In this document: positions 25,521 to 33,936 of the stretch, one piece after another
How positions within the stretch are numbered: the stretch's first letter is position 1
Layout of the letters: the number at the start of each line of letters is the position of its first letter
Assembly (NCBI RefSeq): GCF_018129985.1
Contig: NZ_JAFCKT010000006.1
Location: forward strand, 358,741-422,740
Source: Bradyrhizobium sp. SZCCT0148
GTDB taxonomy: Bacteria > Pseudomonadota > Alphaproteobacteria > Rhizobiales > Xanthobacteraceae
DNA length: 64,000 bases
Direction: 5' to 3'
Position numbers and translations under genes: made by a program
Notes under the pieces: generated by a model
What the model was told of the DNA's origin: nothing
Databases searched by the model: none
Seen by the model: the letters and a program-made list of their open reading frames with translations, nothing else

Positions 25521-26539
25521 CCCAGGACCTCTGATATCGCACGGTCGACGCGTACCGAGGAGCCCGCATCATCGAGCGGATTGCGCCGCAAGCGATGACG
25601 CAAAGCGGAAGGCGCGATCCGGCGCAGATGATCGTCAGTCACGGTCTTTGCGCCTTCGAGTGCCGCGAGCGCTCGTGCGGCGCGCATCAAGGTCAGCTCG
25701 CCACGCAAGCCGTCGGTGCCGAGCGCCATGCAGAGCTTGGCGGCGCGCTCGAGCGTCACATCGGGCACCGAGACTGAGGAAAGTTTCTCCCGCGCCCCGA
25801 TGATCTTCTTGCGAAGCTTGACCTCGTCCTTGGCCCAATTGGCGACGAAGGCTTCGCTATCGCTTTCAAAGGCGTCCCGGCGCCGCACGACCTCGATCCG
25901 GTCCGCGAGATTGTCGGGTGTCTTCACCTCCACCGACATGCCGAAGCGATCCAGCAATTGCGGGCGCAACTCGCCTTCCTCGGGGTTTCCCGTCCCGACC
26001 AGCACGAACCGCGCCGGATGGCGTATGCTCAGGCCTTCGCGCTCCACGACATTTTCGCCGGACGCGGCAACATCGAGCAGAAGATCGACCAGATGATCCT
26101 CCAGCAGATTGGCTTCGTCGATATACAGAAATCCACGATGCGCGCGGGCCAGCAATCCCGGCTCGAACGCCTTCTCTCCGCGCGCAAGTGCGCGTTCCAG
26201 ATCGAGCGCCCCGACAACGCGATCCTCGGTTGCGCCGAGCGGCAGATCGACGACCGGAACAGGCACTTGCGCGGATTTCAGCCTGCCTTTGGTTGCGCGA
26301 ATGCGGCAATCCTCGCAAAACTCCGCCGGCCGATCCGGATCGCAATTATAGCGGCAAGCGGCAACGACCTTCATCTTCGGCAGCAACGCCGCAAGCGCGC
26401 GGACCGCAGTGGACTTGCCGGAGCCGCGATCGCCAAAGGCCAGCACGCCGCCGACCTTGGGATCGACCGCGGCAATCAGCAGCGCGAGCTTCATCTCGTC
26501 CTGGCCGACAATCGCGGAGAATGGAAATGTTGTTGCCAT
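25517..26539 (-). CDS. bchI: Magnesium chelatase ATPase subunit I
   Basis: A 340-residue AAA+ ATPase that drives Mg insertion into protoporphyrin IX with BchD and BchH. Walker A is GDRGSGKST (residues 36-44), Walker B is FLYIDEANLL, and the sensor region is VLVGTGNPEEGELRPQLLDR. An AAGGA lies five bases before the ATG, at the hemC stop nine bases upstream. bchH is not in the window. Confidence 0.97.
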   Translation of the reverse strand: MATTFPFSAIVGQDEMKLALLIAAVDPKVGGVLAFGDRGSGKSTAVRALAALLPKMKVVAACRYNCDPDRPAEFCEDCRIRATKGRLKSAQVPVPVVDLPLGATEDRVVGALDLERALARGEKAFEPGLLARAHRGFLYIDEANLLEDHLVDLLLDVAASGENVVEREGLSIRHPARFVLVGTGNPEEGELRPQLLDRFGMSVEVKTPDNLADRIEVVRRRDAFESDSEAFVANWAKDEVKLRKKIIGAREKLSSVSVPDVTLERAAKLCMALGTDGLRGELTLMRAARALAALEGAKTVTDDHLRRIAPSALRHRLRRNPLDDAGSSVRVDRAISEVLG

Positions 26540-26548
26540 GCTATCCTT

Positions 26549-27520
26549 TCATGGCAGCGGCCGCGTAGGCGCAATGATATCGGCCGCCCCCTTGTGAAGC
26601 AGTTCCAACCCGACCGCGCGACCGAGCTCGCGCGGTCGACTTGCGGGTCCCGAGCGGGTCACTTCGATAAATTCCCTGCCCGCTTCATCCAGCACCGAAG
26701 CCGTGAGCGTCATCTGCGAACCGTCGATCGTCGAATATCCTGCGATGGGCGAGTTGCAGTGACCGTTCAGGATCCACAAAACCTCTCGTTCCGCGTCGCA
26801 ACTTAGATGTGCCGCCGGATCGTCGATCAGCGCGAGATATTGCCGCGTCCGCCAATCGTTGACCGCGCACTCGACCGCGACGATACCCTGCCCTACCGCG
26901 GGTAAAACCTGCGAAGGCGCAAGCTCGCAAGCGATGCGATGGCCGAGACCGATCCGTTCGAGCCCGGACCGGGCCATGATCAAAGCGTCCGCCGGCCCCG
27001 CCTCTCCGCCACCGGGCAGGCGTTGCATGTCCCGATTGTCCAGCTTGCGAACTCGGGTATCGGCCGCGCCGCGAAAGTGTATCACCTCGATGTCAGGGAA
27101 CAGCCGCCGTGCATAGGCGGCGCGCCGCACCGCGTTGGTGCCGATCCGGTAACCCTTGCCGCGCGAGCGCCTGATGTCCTCGAGAAAGACGCCGGATCGC
27201 AGCACGAGCGCATCGGTCGGCGGATCGCGCGGCAGCGTCGCGGCGATTACGAGCCCGGGCGTATCCTCATTGCCGGGCATGTCCTTGAGCGAATGCATTG
27301 CTGCATGAAGCCGGCCCGATGTGACCGCGGCGCGGATGGCAGCGACGAATGCACCGCCCTTGCCGCCATGGACCAACAGCTTGCTGGTCTGATCGCTATC
27401 GCCCGTGGTCTCGAACCTGACGATCTCGATGCCCAATTCGGGCGCCACCCCGGACAAGCGCTGCGCAATATCCTCGGTCTGGGCCAATGCCATGACGCTC
27501 TTGCGCGTACCTATCCGCAT
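26549..27520 (-). CDS. hemC: Hydroxymethylbilane synthase (porphobilinogen deaminase)
   Basis: A 323-residue HemC that polymerises four porphobilinogens to hydroxymethylbilane. RIGTRKSVMALAQTE opens the chain, GGKGGAFVAAIRAAV and HSLKDMP are present, and the dipyrromethane-cofactor Cys is kept in GHCNSPIAGY. Spacing and wording differ from the usual alphaproteobacterial HemC, so this looks like a divergent, cluster-specific copy. Starts: ATG 27520, or GTG 27532 with GGGAG seven bases before it. First gene of the leftward hemC-bchI-bchD unit and the right edge of the recognisable photosynthesis cluster. Confidence 0.9.
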   Translation of the reverse strand: MRIGTRKSVMALAQTEDIAQRLSGVAPELGIEIVRFETTGDSDQTSKLLVHGGKGGAFVAAIRAAVTSGRLHAAMHSLKDMPGNEDTPGLVIAATLPRDPPTDALVLRSGVFLEDIRRSRGKGYRIGTNAVRRAAYARRLFPDIEVIHFRGAADTRVRKLDNRDMQRLPGGGEAGPADALIMARSGLERIGLGHRIACELAPSQVLPAVGQGIVAVECAVNDWRTRQYLALIDDPAAHLSCDAEREVLWILNGHCNSPIAGYSTIDGSQMTLTASVLDEAGREFIEVTRSGPASRPRELGRAVGLELLHKGAADIIAPTRPLP

Positions 27521-27817
27521 CGCGACTGCCACCACCGCGCTCCCATCCGCAACCGCACGACTCTCCGCGGCGCGGGCAGAGATTAAGGCCAGCCGTTTCC
27601 GGAATGCAAATCAAGGTCAGCTTGCGGTGCACACGCCGATTTCAAGACAAAGCTCTGCAGCGAATATACGAGCCAATCATCCGGCGTTTCACACCGCGCC
27701 AAATTTATTTTTGCTGGCGTGCTCCGAACTTCTTCCGACTTCTGCTTGGCCCGACGGGGTGTTACTCATATCGCTGCGCCCCTTGGAAGCAACTGGCCAC
27801 CGGAGTTCGAGATCGCG

Positions 27818-29137
27818 ATGAGCGCGGATGTCCTGATAGGTGACGGCGAAACGGCGCGGCTGACACCTCATCCGCTGCGTTCAGCCGTGCTCGGCGAGGT
27901 TCATGCTCGCCCCTTCACCCCTATTGCAGTGCCATCGCGCGTTGTGCATTTTGCCTTCGACACGTCGGGACCACGCGCACAGGTCGACCGCGTCAACCTT
28001 ACCGCATTCTGCACGTCGCGCGGGCTGCAATCGCCATCGCCCGCCGAAAAGCATCATCGCGCCCCGTTCGGCACCACCGTGCTGCGCTGGGAGCAGCACT
28101 CCGAATTCACCACCTACACCTGGGAAATGCCAGCCGATCCCGCGGCCGCGCCGTTCCATCCGGATGTGGCCTCGCTAGCGGGACCGATGCGGCTGGTGCC
28201 GCAGCCCGGCCCGCTGCTGGTGGCCGTCGACCTGCATCTTCTGGCGGAGGATCTGCCACGAACTGCGCCGGAACGGTTGTTCGACAACGCCAGTCTGGCG
28301 GTTGCCGAGAACTCGGACGGTGCCGCGCTCTACGCGACAGATTTCCAGCCTGGCCCTTCGGGCTTTGTCCGCATCCTCGTTGCCAACCGCAAGATGTCGT
28401 CCGAACGCGCCGGAGCGCTGGTCCGGCGGGTGATCGAGCTCGAGACTTATCGCACGCTCGCCTTGCTCGGCCTGCCGGAAACGCAACGGCTGTCGCCATC
28501 GATCGCAGCCGCAGAGCGCCGCCTCGTCGAAGTCACCGACCAGATGCGCCAAGCCGGTGACCTCGCCGCCAACCACAAGCTGCTCGATGAGCTGACTGCC
28601 CTGGCTGCCGAGGTCGAAGCCGGGGCGGCCGCGAGCGTGTTTCGCTTTGGCGCCAGCCGTGCCTACGAGGAGATCGTCGAGCAACGCTTGCAGACCATCG
28701 GGGAACGCAAGGTCGGTGGACTCCCGACGTGGTCGTCGTTTCTGGCACGCCGGATGAAGCCGGCTCTGCGCACATGCGTCACCACTGAGGCACGCCAATC
28801 CAGCCTTTCGTTGAAGCTCGCACGCGCCGCAAACCTGTTGCGCACCCGCGTCGATGTCGAGCTGGAGCAGCAGAATCAAGAGCTTCTGAAGTCGATGAAT
28901 GCGCGGACGCGGCTGCAACTGCGGCTGCAGGCCACAGTGGAGGGCCTTTCGGTCGCGGCGATCACCTATTACGTGGTAAGCCTGTTCGGATACATCGCCA
29001 AAGCGGCACATGACAGCGGCGCTCTTCATGTCGAGCCCAATGTCGCGACAGCAGCCTTCGTGCCGGTTGCCGGCCTTGCGATCTGGTGGACGGTGCGAAC
29101 TATCCGTAGAAGGCACATGGCCGGCGAAGACCGATGA
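27818..29137 (+). CDS. DUF3422 family protein
   Basis: A 439-residue protein of the DUF3422 family, widespread in proteobacteria and of unknown function. It has HPLRSAVLGEVHARPF near the N-terminus, a long helical middle, and one or two hydrophobic segments near the C-terminus (about 390-430). The ATG at 27818 follows GAGATCGCG; an upstream in-frame TTG at 27719 lacks conservation. It overlaps the next gene by four bases (ATGA), so both are coupled. Lies just outside the photosynthesis cluster, transcribed away from hemC. Confidence 0.85.
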   Translation: MSADVLIGDGETARLTPHPLRSAVLGEVHARPFTPIAVPSRVVHFAFDTSGPRAQVDRVNLTAFCTSRGLQSPSPAEKHHRAPFGTTVLRWEQHSEFTTYTWEMPADPAAAPFHPDVASLAGPMRLVPQPGPLLVAVDLHLLAEDLPRTAPERLFDNASLAVAENSDGAALYATDFQPGPSGFVRILVANRKMSSERAGALVRRVIELETYRTLALLGLPETQRLSPSIAAAERRLVEVTDQMRQAGDLAANHKLLDELTALAAEVEAGAAASVFRFGASRAYEEIVEQRLQTIGERKVGGLPTWSSFLARRMKPALRTCVTTEARQSSLSLKLARAANLLRTRVDVELEQQNQELLKSMNARTRLQLRLQATVEGLSVAAITYYVVSLFGYIAKAAHDSGALHVEPNVATAAFVPVAGLAIWWTVRTIRRRHMAGEDR

Positions 29138-30648
29138 AGCTGCTCGTCGGATTACTCGCGACCGTTGCGATCCTGCTCGGGCTGTTTGAACTGCATGACG
29201 GAAGCCGGGAACTGAACGTCACGCGAACCGTCATCGGCGAAACGCCGGTGACGATCTTCAGGCCGAAATCCGCCGCTCCAGCGCCGGTCGTCGTGATCGC
29301 GCACGGCTTTGCCGGTTCGCAGCAGTTGATGCAGCCGTTCGCCGAAACGCTTGCGCGCAACGGGTATGTCGCCGTGACCTTTGATTTCCTCGGCCATGGC
29401 CGCAACTCGGTCCCGATGCATGGCGATATCAACGAGGGCCTGACCATCACTGCCGCCTTGCTGGAGGAATTGACCGACGTCGCGGCGTCGGCACGCAAGC
29501 TGCCCGGGAGTGACGGCCGGCTCGCGGTGCTCGGACATTCCATGGCGTCCGACATCGTGGTGCGGTACGCGCAAGCGCACCCGGATGTCGAAGCGACCGT
29601 CGCGGTCTCGGTGTTTTCGCCCGTGGTGACACCGGCCAATCCGCGCAATCTGCTCGTCATCGTCGGTGCGCTGGAGCCTGCGATGCTCAGGAACGAAGGC
29701 CTCCGCATCGTCAATCTCACCGCCGGCGGCACGGCCAGTCCCGGCGAGACTTACGGGCGATTTTCCGACGGTACCGCCCGCAAGCTCGTGCTGGCGCGCG
29801 GCGTCGAACACATCGGCGTGCTCTACAGCCATGACAGCCTGATTGAGACAGTACGCTGGATGAATGCGGCCTTCGGCGACCGACCGCAGGCAGAGGTCGA
29901 CAGCCGGGGCCGCTGGCTGGCGCTGGTGTTTGCCGGCATCGTCGCACTGGCCTGGCCGCTGTCCACAATGTTGCCTGCGGCGAGCCCGGGTTTGGCCGGC
30001 GCAAGCCTGGGCTGGAAGGCGCTGATGACGGCCGCTCTCCTGCCGGCGATCGCAACCCCGCTGTTGCTGTGGAAGATGCCGACTGACTTTCTGCCGATCC
30101 TGCTCGGCGATTATCTGACATTACATTTTCTGCTCTATGGCGCGCTGACGACCACATTCTTGGTCTACTTGCGCAAGCCTCAACCGCTGGCCGCCGCGAC
30201 GACTTTTGCTTGGAAACGCGTCGCGATCGCAGCAATTGCAGTGTCCGCCTACAACATCCTGGCCTTCGGTCTTGCGATCGACGCCTATGTGTTCTCGTTC
30301 CTGCCGATCCCGGCGCGTCTGCCTCTGATCGCCGCAATCGCCTGCGGGACGCTGCCCTACTTCATCGCCGATGAGTGGCTGACGAGCGGCAGCGAGTCCC
30401 GCAGCGGCGCCTACGCCCTCACCAAATTCTGTTTCATACTCTCGCTTGCGATTGCCGTAGCGCTCAATCCGATGAAGCTGTTCTTCCTCGTGATCATTGT
30501 GCCGGCCATCCTGCTGCTGTTCCTGGCCTTTGGGCTGATCAGCCGCTGGAGCTATGCGGCGACGCGGCATCCGCTACCGGGCGCACTCGCCAACGGAACG
30601 CTGTTCGCATGGGCGATCGCCGTGACCTTTCCGATGATCGTGCGATGA
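29134..30648 (+). CDS. Membrane-anchored alpha/beta hydrolase
   Basis: A 504-residue protein: N-terminal signal-anchor (about residues 3-20), an alpha/beta hydrolase domain with VVVIAHGFAGSQQLMQP and the nucleophile elbow GHSMAS (about residues 134-139), then seven or so hydrophobic helices from about residue 268 to the end. The hydrolase likely faces the periplasm. Start coupled to the DUF3422 gene. Substrate unknown. Confidence 0.8.
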   Translation: MKLLVGLLATVAILLGLFELHDGSRELNVTRTVIGETPVTIFRPKSAAPAPVVVIAHGFAGSQQLMQPFAETLARNGYVAVTFDFLGHGRNSVPMHGDINEGLTITAALLEELTDVAASARKLPGSDGRLAVLGHSMASDIVVRYAQAHPDVEATVAVSVFSPVVTPANPRNLLVIVGALEPAMLRNEGLRIVNLTAGGTASPGETYGRFSDGTARKLVLARGVEHIGVLYSHDSLIETVRWMNAAFGDRPQAEVDSRGRWLALVFAGIVALAWPLSTMLPAASPGLAGASLGWKALMTAALLPAIATPLLLWKMPTDFLPILLGDYLTLHFLLYGALTTTFLVYLRKPQPLAAATTFAWKRVAIAAIAVSAYNILAFGLAIDAYVFSFLPIPARLPLIAAIACGTLPYFIADEWLTSGSESRSGAYALTKFCFILSLAIAVALNPMKLFFLVIIVPAILLLFLAFGLISRWSYAATRHPLPGALANGTLFAWAIAVTFPMIVR

Positions 30649-30685
30649 TTTTTCCTCCCACGATTTGCTGCTGGAGTGATGAGAT

Positions 30686-31183
30686 ATGTGGCTACCCAAG
30701 CGCATCGAACCCTTGCCCGGGCAGGAGTCCGTCTGGGATTATCCGCGTCCGCCGCGTCTGGAGAAGATCGGTGCGCGGCTGCGCGTCATCTTCAACGCAC
30801 ACACGATTGCCGACACGACGGCGGGCTATCGGATCCTCGAGACCAGTCATCCGCCGGTTTACTACATTCCGCCCGATGATATCGCGCGACAATATCTGCT
30901 AAATTCGCCGGGCAGCTCGTGGTGCGAATTCAAGGGGGACGCACAATACTGGTCGCTGAGTGTCGATGGCCGGATGTCGGATCGCGCCGCCTGGAGCTAT
31001 CCATCGCCGTCGCCGACGTTCTCCGCTATCGCGGGGCATCTGGCGTTCTATGCCTCGCGCGTCGATGAATGCTGGGTGGACGACGAACGCGTGCAGCCCC
31101 AAGAAGGCGACTTCTACGGCGGCTGGATCACCTCACGCATCGTTGGGCCGTTCAAGGGCGGCGCAGGGACTCGCGGATGGTAG
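30686..31183 (+). CDS. DUF427 domain protein
   Basis: A 165-residue soluble protein with the DUF427 fold: VIFNAHTIADTTAGYRILET, then HPPVYYIPPDDI and FKGDAQYWSL. The family is common in bacteria near fatty-acid or stress genes and its role is unknown. The ATG at 30686 follows TGATGAGAT, with GGAG eleven bases upstream. Thirty-seven bases separate it from the hydrolase gene, so it may be in the same transcript. Confidence 0.85.
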   Translation: MWLPKRIEPLPGQESVWDYPRPPRLEKIGARLRVIFNAHTIADTTAGYRILETSHPPVYYIPPDDIARQYLLNSPGSSWCEFKGDAQYWSLSVDGRMSDRAAWSYPSPSPTFSAIAGHLAFYASRVDECWVDDERVQPQEGDFYGGWITSRIVGPFKGGAGTRGW

Positions 31184-31208
31184 AACACGAGTCTCCTGCT
31201 GGTCATCA

Positions 31209-31646
31209 CTACTTCGGCTGGCCGGTCGAACCGTTGGCGGGCCCTGTCCCGGTATCCGATGAGGTCGGGGCAGCACGGGTGTCAGGCGCGGGATTGATCG
31301 GCTGATAGAGCTTGGGCTGATCGGGCGTGCCAGCCGGCTGCGCCATGCCTGTCGTTGCACCACCGACCGGCGTGGTTGCCTGAGCGGTTTCGAGGCGGGA
31401 TTTGCCGTTGTAGCCAACCGTGAGCAGGCCCATCACTGCGAGCGCGAGGACGGCGAACCCAATGAGTTCGGGTCCGGCTCCGCTCGGCGCCAAGCCGCGG
31501 CTGCTTCCGTTGCCTTCAAGCGCGTTCGCCGCGATTTCGCGGTTGGTGCGGGAGCGAAGAAAGTAGATGAATGCGCCGGCAATGATGAACGTCGTGGCCG
31601 CGAGGGTGAAGAACATCAGCCAGCTGATAGGGTTGTCGCCTTGCAT
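31209..31646 (-). CDS. Small two-helix membrane protein, hypothetical
   Basis: A 145-residue protein with two hydrophobic helices (about 8-29 and 60-78) separated by a basic loop, then a Pro/Thr/Gly-rich tail (GGATTGMAQPAGTPDQP and on). No family recognised. It is transcribed divergently from the ECF sigma factor at 31879 with a GAGG 9-10 bases before the ATG. Its place beside an orphan sigma factor is the only functional hint. Confidence 0.65.
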   Translation of the reverse strand: MQGDNPISWLMFFTLAATTFIIAGAFIYFLRSRTNREIAANALEGNGSSRGLAPSGAGPELIGFAVLALAVMGLLTVGYNGKSRLETAQATTPVGGATTGMAQPAGTPDQPKLYQPINPAPDTRAAPTSSDTGTGPANGSTGQPK

Positions 31647-31878
31647 GAGAAGCCTCCATTGTATGATTGAGATGACAATGGGAGCGACTAAACTTGGTTC
31701 CTAAGGGATGAGAAGCCACAGACCTTCACTGACCCAAGCCATTGAGGAAATGAGAAATATCTTGAATCGTGCAGGATTCAACGTGGATTGTCAGATCGAA
31801 ATGTAAACTACAATTGACAGTCGGGCCAACATCGGAGAGCTTTGTCGGACGGAATTGCCGGCAGCCCCGAGGGATGAC
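31647..31878. promoter_or_regulatory. Divergent intergenic region before the ECF sigma gene
   Basis: A 232-base gap between the divergent membrane protein and the sigma factor. TTGACA occurs on the plus strand at about 31814-31819. No EcfG-type GGAAC...CGTT pair and no inverted repeat was obvious. It must hold promoters in both directions, but I cannot place them. Confidence 0.3.
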
Positions 31879-32523
31879 ATGGCGCCAAGGATGAGTGGCC
31901 TCCGCACCCAACGATCCGATCCGGCGAAGCTGGATGAGCTGTTGCTGCGCATGGCGGGGGGCGACGAGCTGGCCTTCGAAAAGCTGCACGCGGCCACGCG
32001 GCGCAAGCTGTTCTCCACCGTGCTCCTGGTCGTCAGGCGCCGGCATCTCGCCGAAGACATCGCGCAGGAGGCCTATGTTCGCATCTGGCTGAACGCCCCG
32101 GCGTATCGTCCGGCTCTGGGCTCGCCCATGATGTGGATGATAACGATCGCCAGGAATCTCGCGATCGATGCCGTGCGAAGGCCATCGCGCGAAATCTTTC
32201 GCGACCAGTCGGCCTTGCTGGACTTTCCGGCCGACACTCCCACGGCGCTCGAGAGCATGGAGCGCAGGGAGAACGAAAGCGACACCGCAAGGCTTCAGCA
32301 GAGCATGTTGTCCGCCTTGCAAACGCTCGAGCCGACACGGCGTCATCTGGTGATCGCGGCCTATCTCCACGGTGAAAGCCGGCATCGGTTGGCCGAGCAA
32401 TATGGCGTCCCCGCCAACACCATCAGGACATGGCTGCGTCGCGCACTCATGCATGTGCGGGCGCAGATCGGAGCGATGCCGCCGGGCCATCACGGGATGC
32501 GGTCGTCCTCTCTCGGCCATTAG
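31879..32523 (+). CDS. ECF-type RNA polymerase sigma factor
   Basis: A 214-residue ECF sigma factor. Region 2 is around FEKLHAATRRKLFSTVLLVV to DIAQEAYVRIWLNAP and WMITIARNLAIDAVRR; region 4 is QTLEPTRRHLVIAAYLHGES and YGVPANTIRTWLRRAL. The ATG at 31879 has GAGGG five to six bases upstream; an in-frame TTG at 31855 is the alternative. The family relation is to the group with WMITIARN motifs, often paired with a ChrR-like or anchored anti-sigma; none is adjacent here. Confidence 0.9.
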   Translation: MAPRMSGLRTQRSDPAKLDELLLRMAGGDELAFEKLHAATRRKLFSTVLLVVRRRHLAEDIAQEAYVRIWLNAPAYRPALGSPMMWMITIARNLAIDAVRRPSREIFRDQSALLDFPADTPTALESMERRENESDTARLQQSMLSALQTLEPTRRHLVIAAYLHGESRHRLAEQYGVPANTIRTWLRRALMHVRAQIGAMPPGHHGMRSSSLGH

Positions 32524-32670
32524 CGCATGATCGGGAGAATCGCGCATCGGCTCTCCGAGACCTTGAACGATAATTTGAACTGATCGTGCTGCCCGCCGGG
32601 AACTTATGTTCACTTTGTAACTTGCGTCTCGGGCTGCTGCAGCGGGAATTTCGTCGTGCCGGAAATTAAA

Positions 32671-33048
32671 ATGCCTATCATCCTCGTTGTCGAAGACGAG
32701 GAGTTGCTCCAGAGTTTCGTCGCGGACGCATTGCACGACGGCGGCTTCGAGTCGGTCGTCGCGTCGTTTGGAGAAGAGGCTGTGACTTTGCTGAAAGCCG
32801 ACAACGGCCAATACCGAGCGCTGGTCACCGACATCGACCTGAAAGGCAAGATGAACGGCTGGGACGTCGCCCAGCACGCCAGGGAGATCCATCCGGAATT
32901 TCCTATCGTCTATACGAGCGGGGCCGCAGCCGCGGACTGGACCTCCAAGGGCGTTCCAAACAGCGTCATGCTTCCCAAGCCGTTTGCACCGGCACAGCTT
33001 CTCACCGCCCTCGCCAATCTTCTCAACAGCGGGACGCCCGCGGCGTAG
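32671..33048 (+). CDS. Receiver-only response regulator
   Basis: A 125-residue CheY-like domain: ILVVEDEELL at the N-terminus (acidic pocket), phospho-acceptor Asp in LVTDIDLKGKMNGWD, Thr/Ser in IVYTSGA and Lys in MLPKPF. No output domain. ATG 32671 is preceded by GGAAA; a GTG at 32656 would add five residues. Partner kinase not evident; the ECF gene lies 147 bases upstream. Confidence 0.9.
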   Translation: MPIILVVEDEELLQSFVADALHDGGFESVVASFGEEAVTLLKADNGQYRALVTDIDLKGKMNGWDVAQHAREIHPEFPIVYTSGAAAADWTSKGVPNSVMLPKPFAPAQLLTALANLLNSGTPAA

Positions 33049-33610
33049 GTCAGGCACAAGAGACGCAACGGCAAATTCTCGCGACCGGACCGGGCGACGA
33101 CATCCAGACCACACGTTTTTGCCGTACGCACATTTCGCTTGTTCGCCGTGTGGCCTCCCATAGTCGTCGCCGGTGCCGAAAGAATGCCGGCGAGACGAAA
33201 AAGAGAACTCGCAGAGCAATCTGGCCATGGGATCGCTCGAGGCCAACACGGCGAGATGATCGAGCTTGGTCAAATGGGTGCACGCGAACGACTCCGGCAT
33301 CGTCCGAATTTGAACAGGCGACGGCACGTCTCTTCGCTACTGCTGACGCAAGATGCCATCACTCGCTCCGGCCAAATGAGCCGCGATGGTGCGCGCCTTT
33401 GAAAGGTCCCGTGCTCTTAGGCCAATCGCAATCGGTCCCAAGTTCTCCCCTATTTTCTTGAGAAGCCGCCGGCACGTCTTCAGTCGCACGGCGCCTGAAG
33501 ACGTGCTGAACCGCGCGCCCGCAAAACTCCTGTGATACAGGCGCGTGACGCGACGCAACCGCCCAGCCGAGATTGGCGAACTGCACGATTTCAAGGGGTT
33601 AAATGCTCCC
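33049..33610. other. Intergenic stretch without a recognised gene
   Basis: About 560 bases between the response regulator and tRNA-Gln. Open frames on both strands are short and show no family features. I see no terminator with a T-run, no repeat and no riboswitch signature. Confidence 0.4.
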
Positions 33611-33685
33611 TGGCTGGGGCGGGAGGGATCGAACCTCCGAATGGCGGAATCAAAATCCGCTGCCTTACCGCTTGGCTACGCCCCA
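33611..33685 (-). tRNA. tRNA-Gln (anticodon TTG)
   Basis: Read on the minus strand, the 75-base gene starts TGGGGCG and ends CGCCCCA-G-CCA, with the CCA encoded. Acceptor stem pairs over seven bp (including U1-A72, usual for tRNA-Gln), anticodon stem GCGGA/TCCGC encloses the loop TTTTGAT giving anticodon TTG, and the T arm is GGAGG-TTCGATC-CCTCC. No integrated element was seen at its 3' end. Confidence 0.95.
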
Positions 33686-33936
33686 ACGCCCGGACGGGAT
33701 GGCGACGGCCGACCGCCGCAGATTCCCTCCGGTCGCAGCCGGTCTATAGGGAGCAGCGCGGCATTTCAACCGCCTGGAGCGGCAAAATACCGCCGGTGCC
33801 CGGGATCGGCCGCGCCACGCCCTTTATCGAGCCGCGCTTGGGATGACAGGCCCTGCGGCGAGGCATCCTTCCGCCCATTGAGACCTCGGCCATTTCATGG
33901 GAATACGGCGCCGATATCCGTCCACGGGAGTGAGCC

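Noticed and set aside
33611..33685. tRNA-Gln as an integration site for an island
   Set aside because: No integrase gene, no direct repeat of the tRNA 3' end and no shift in gene type next to it were seen.
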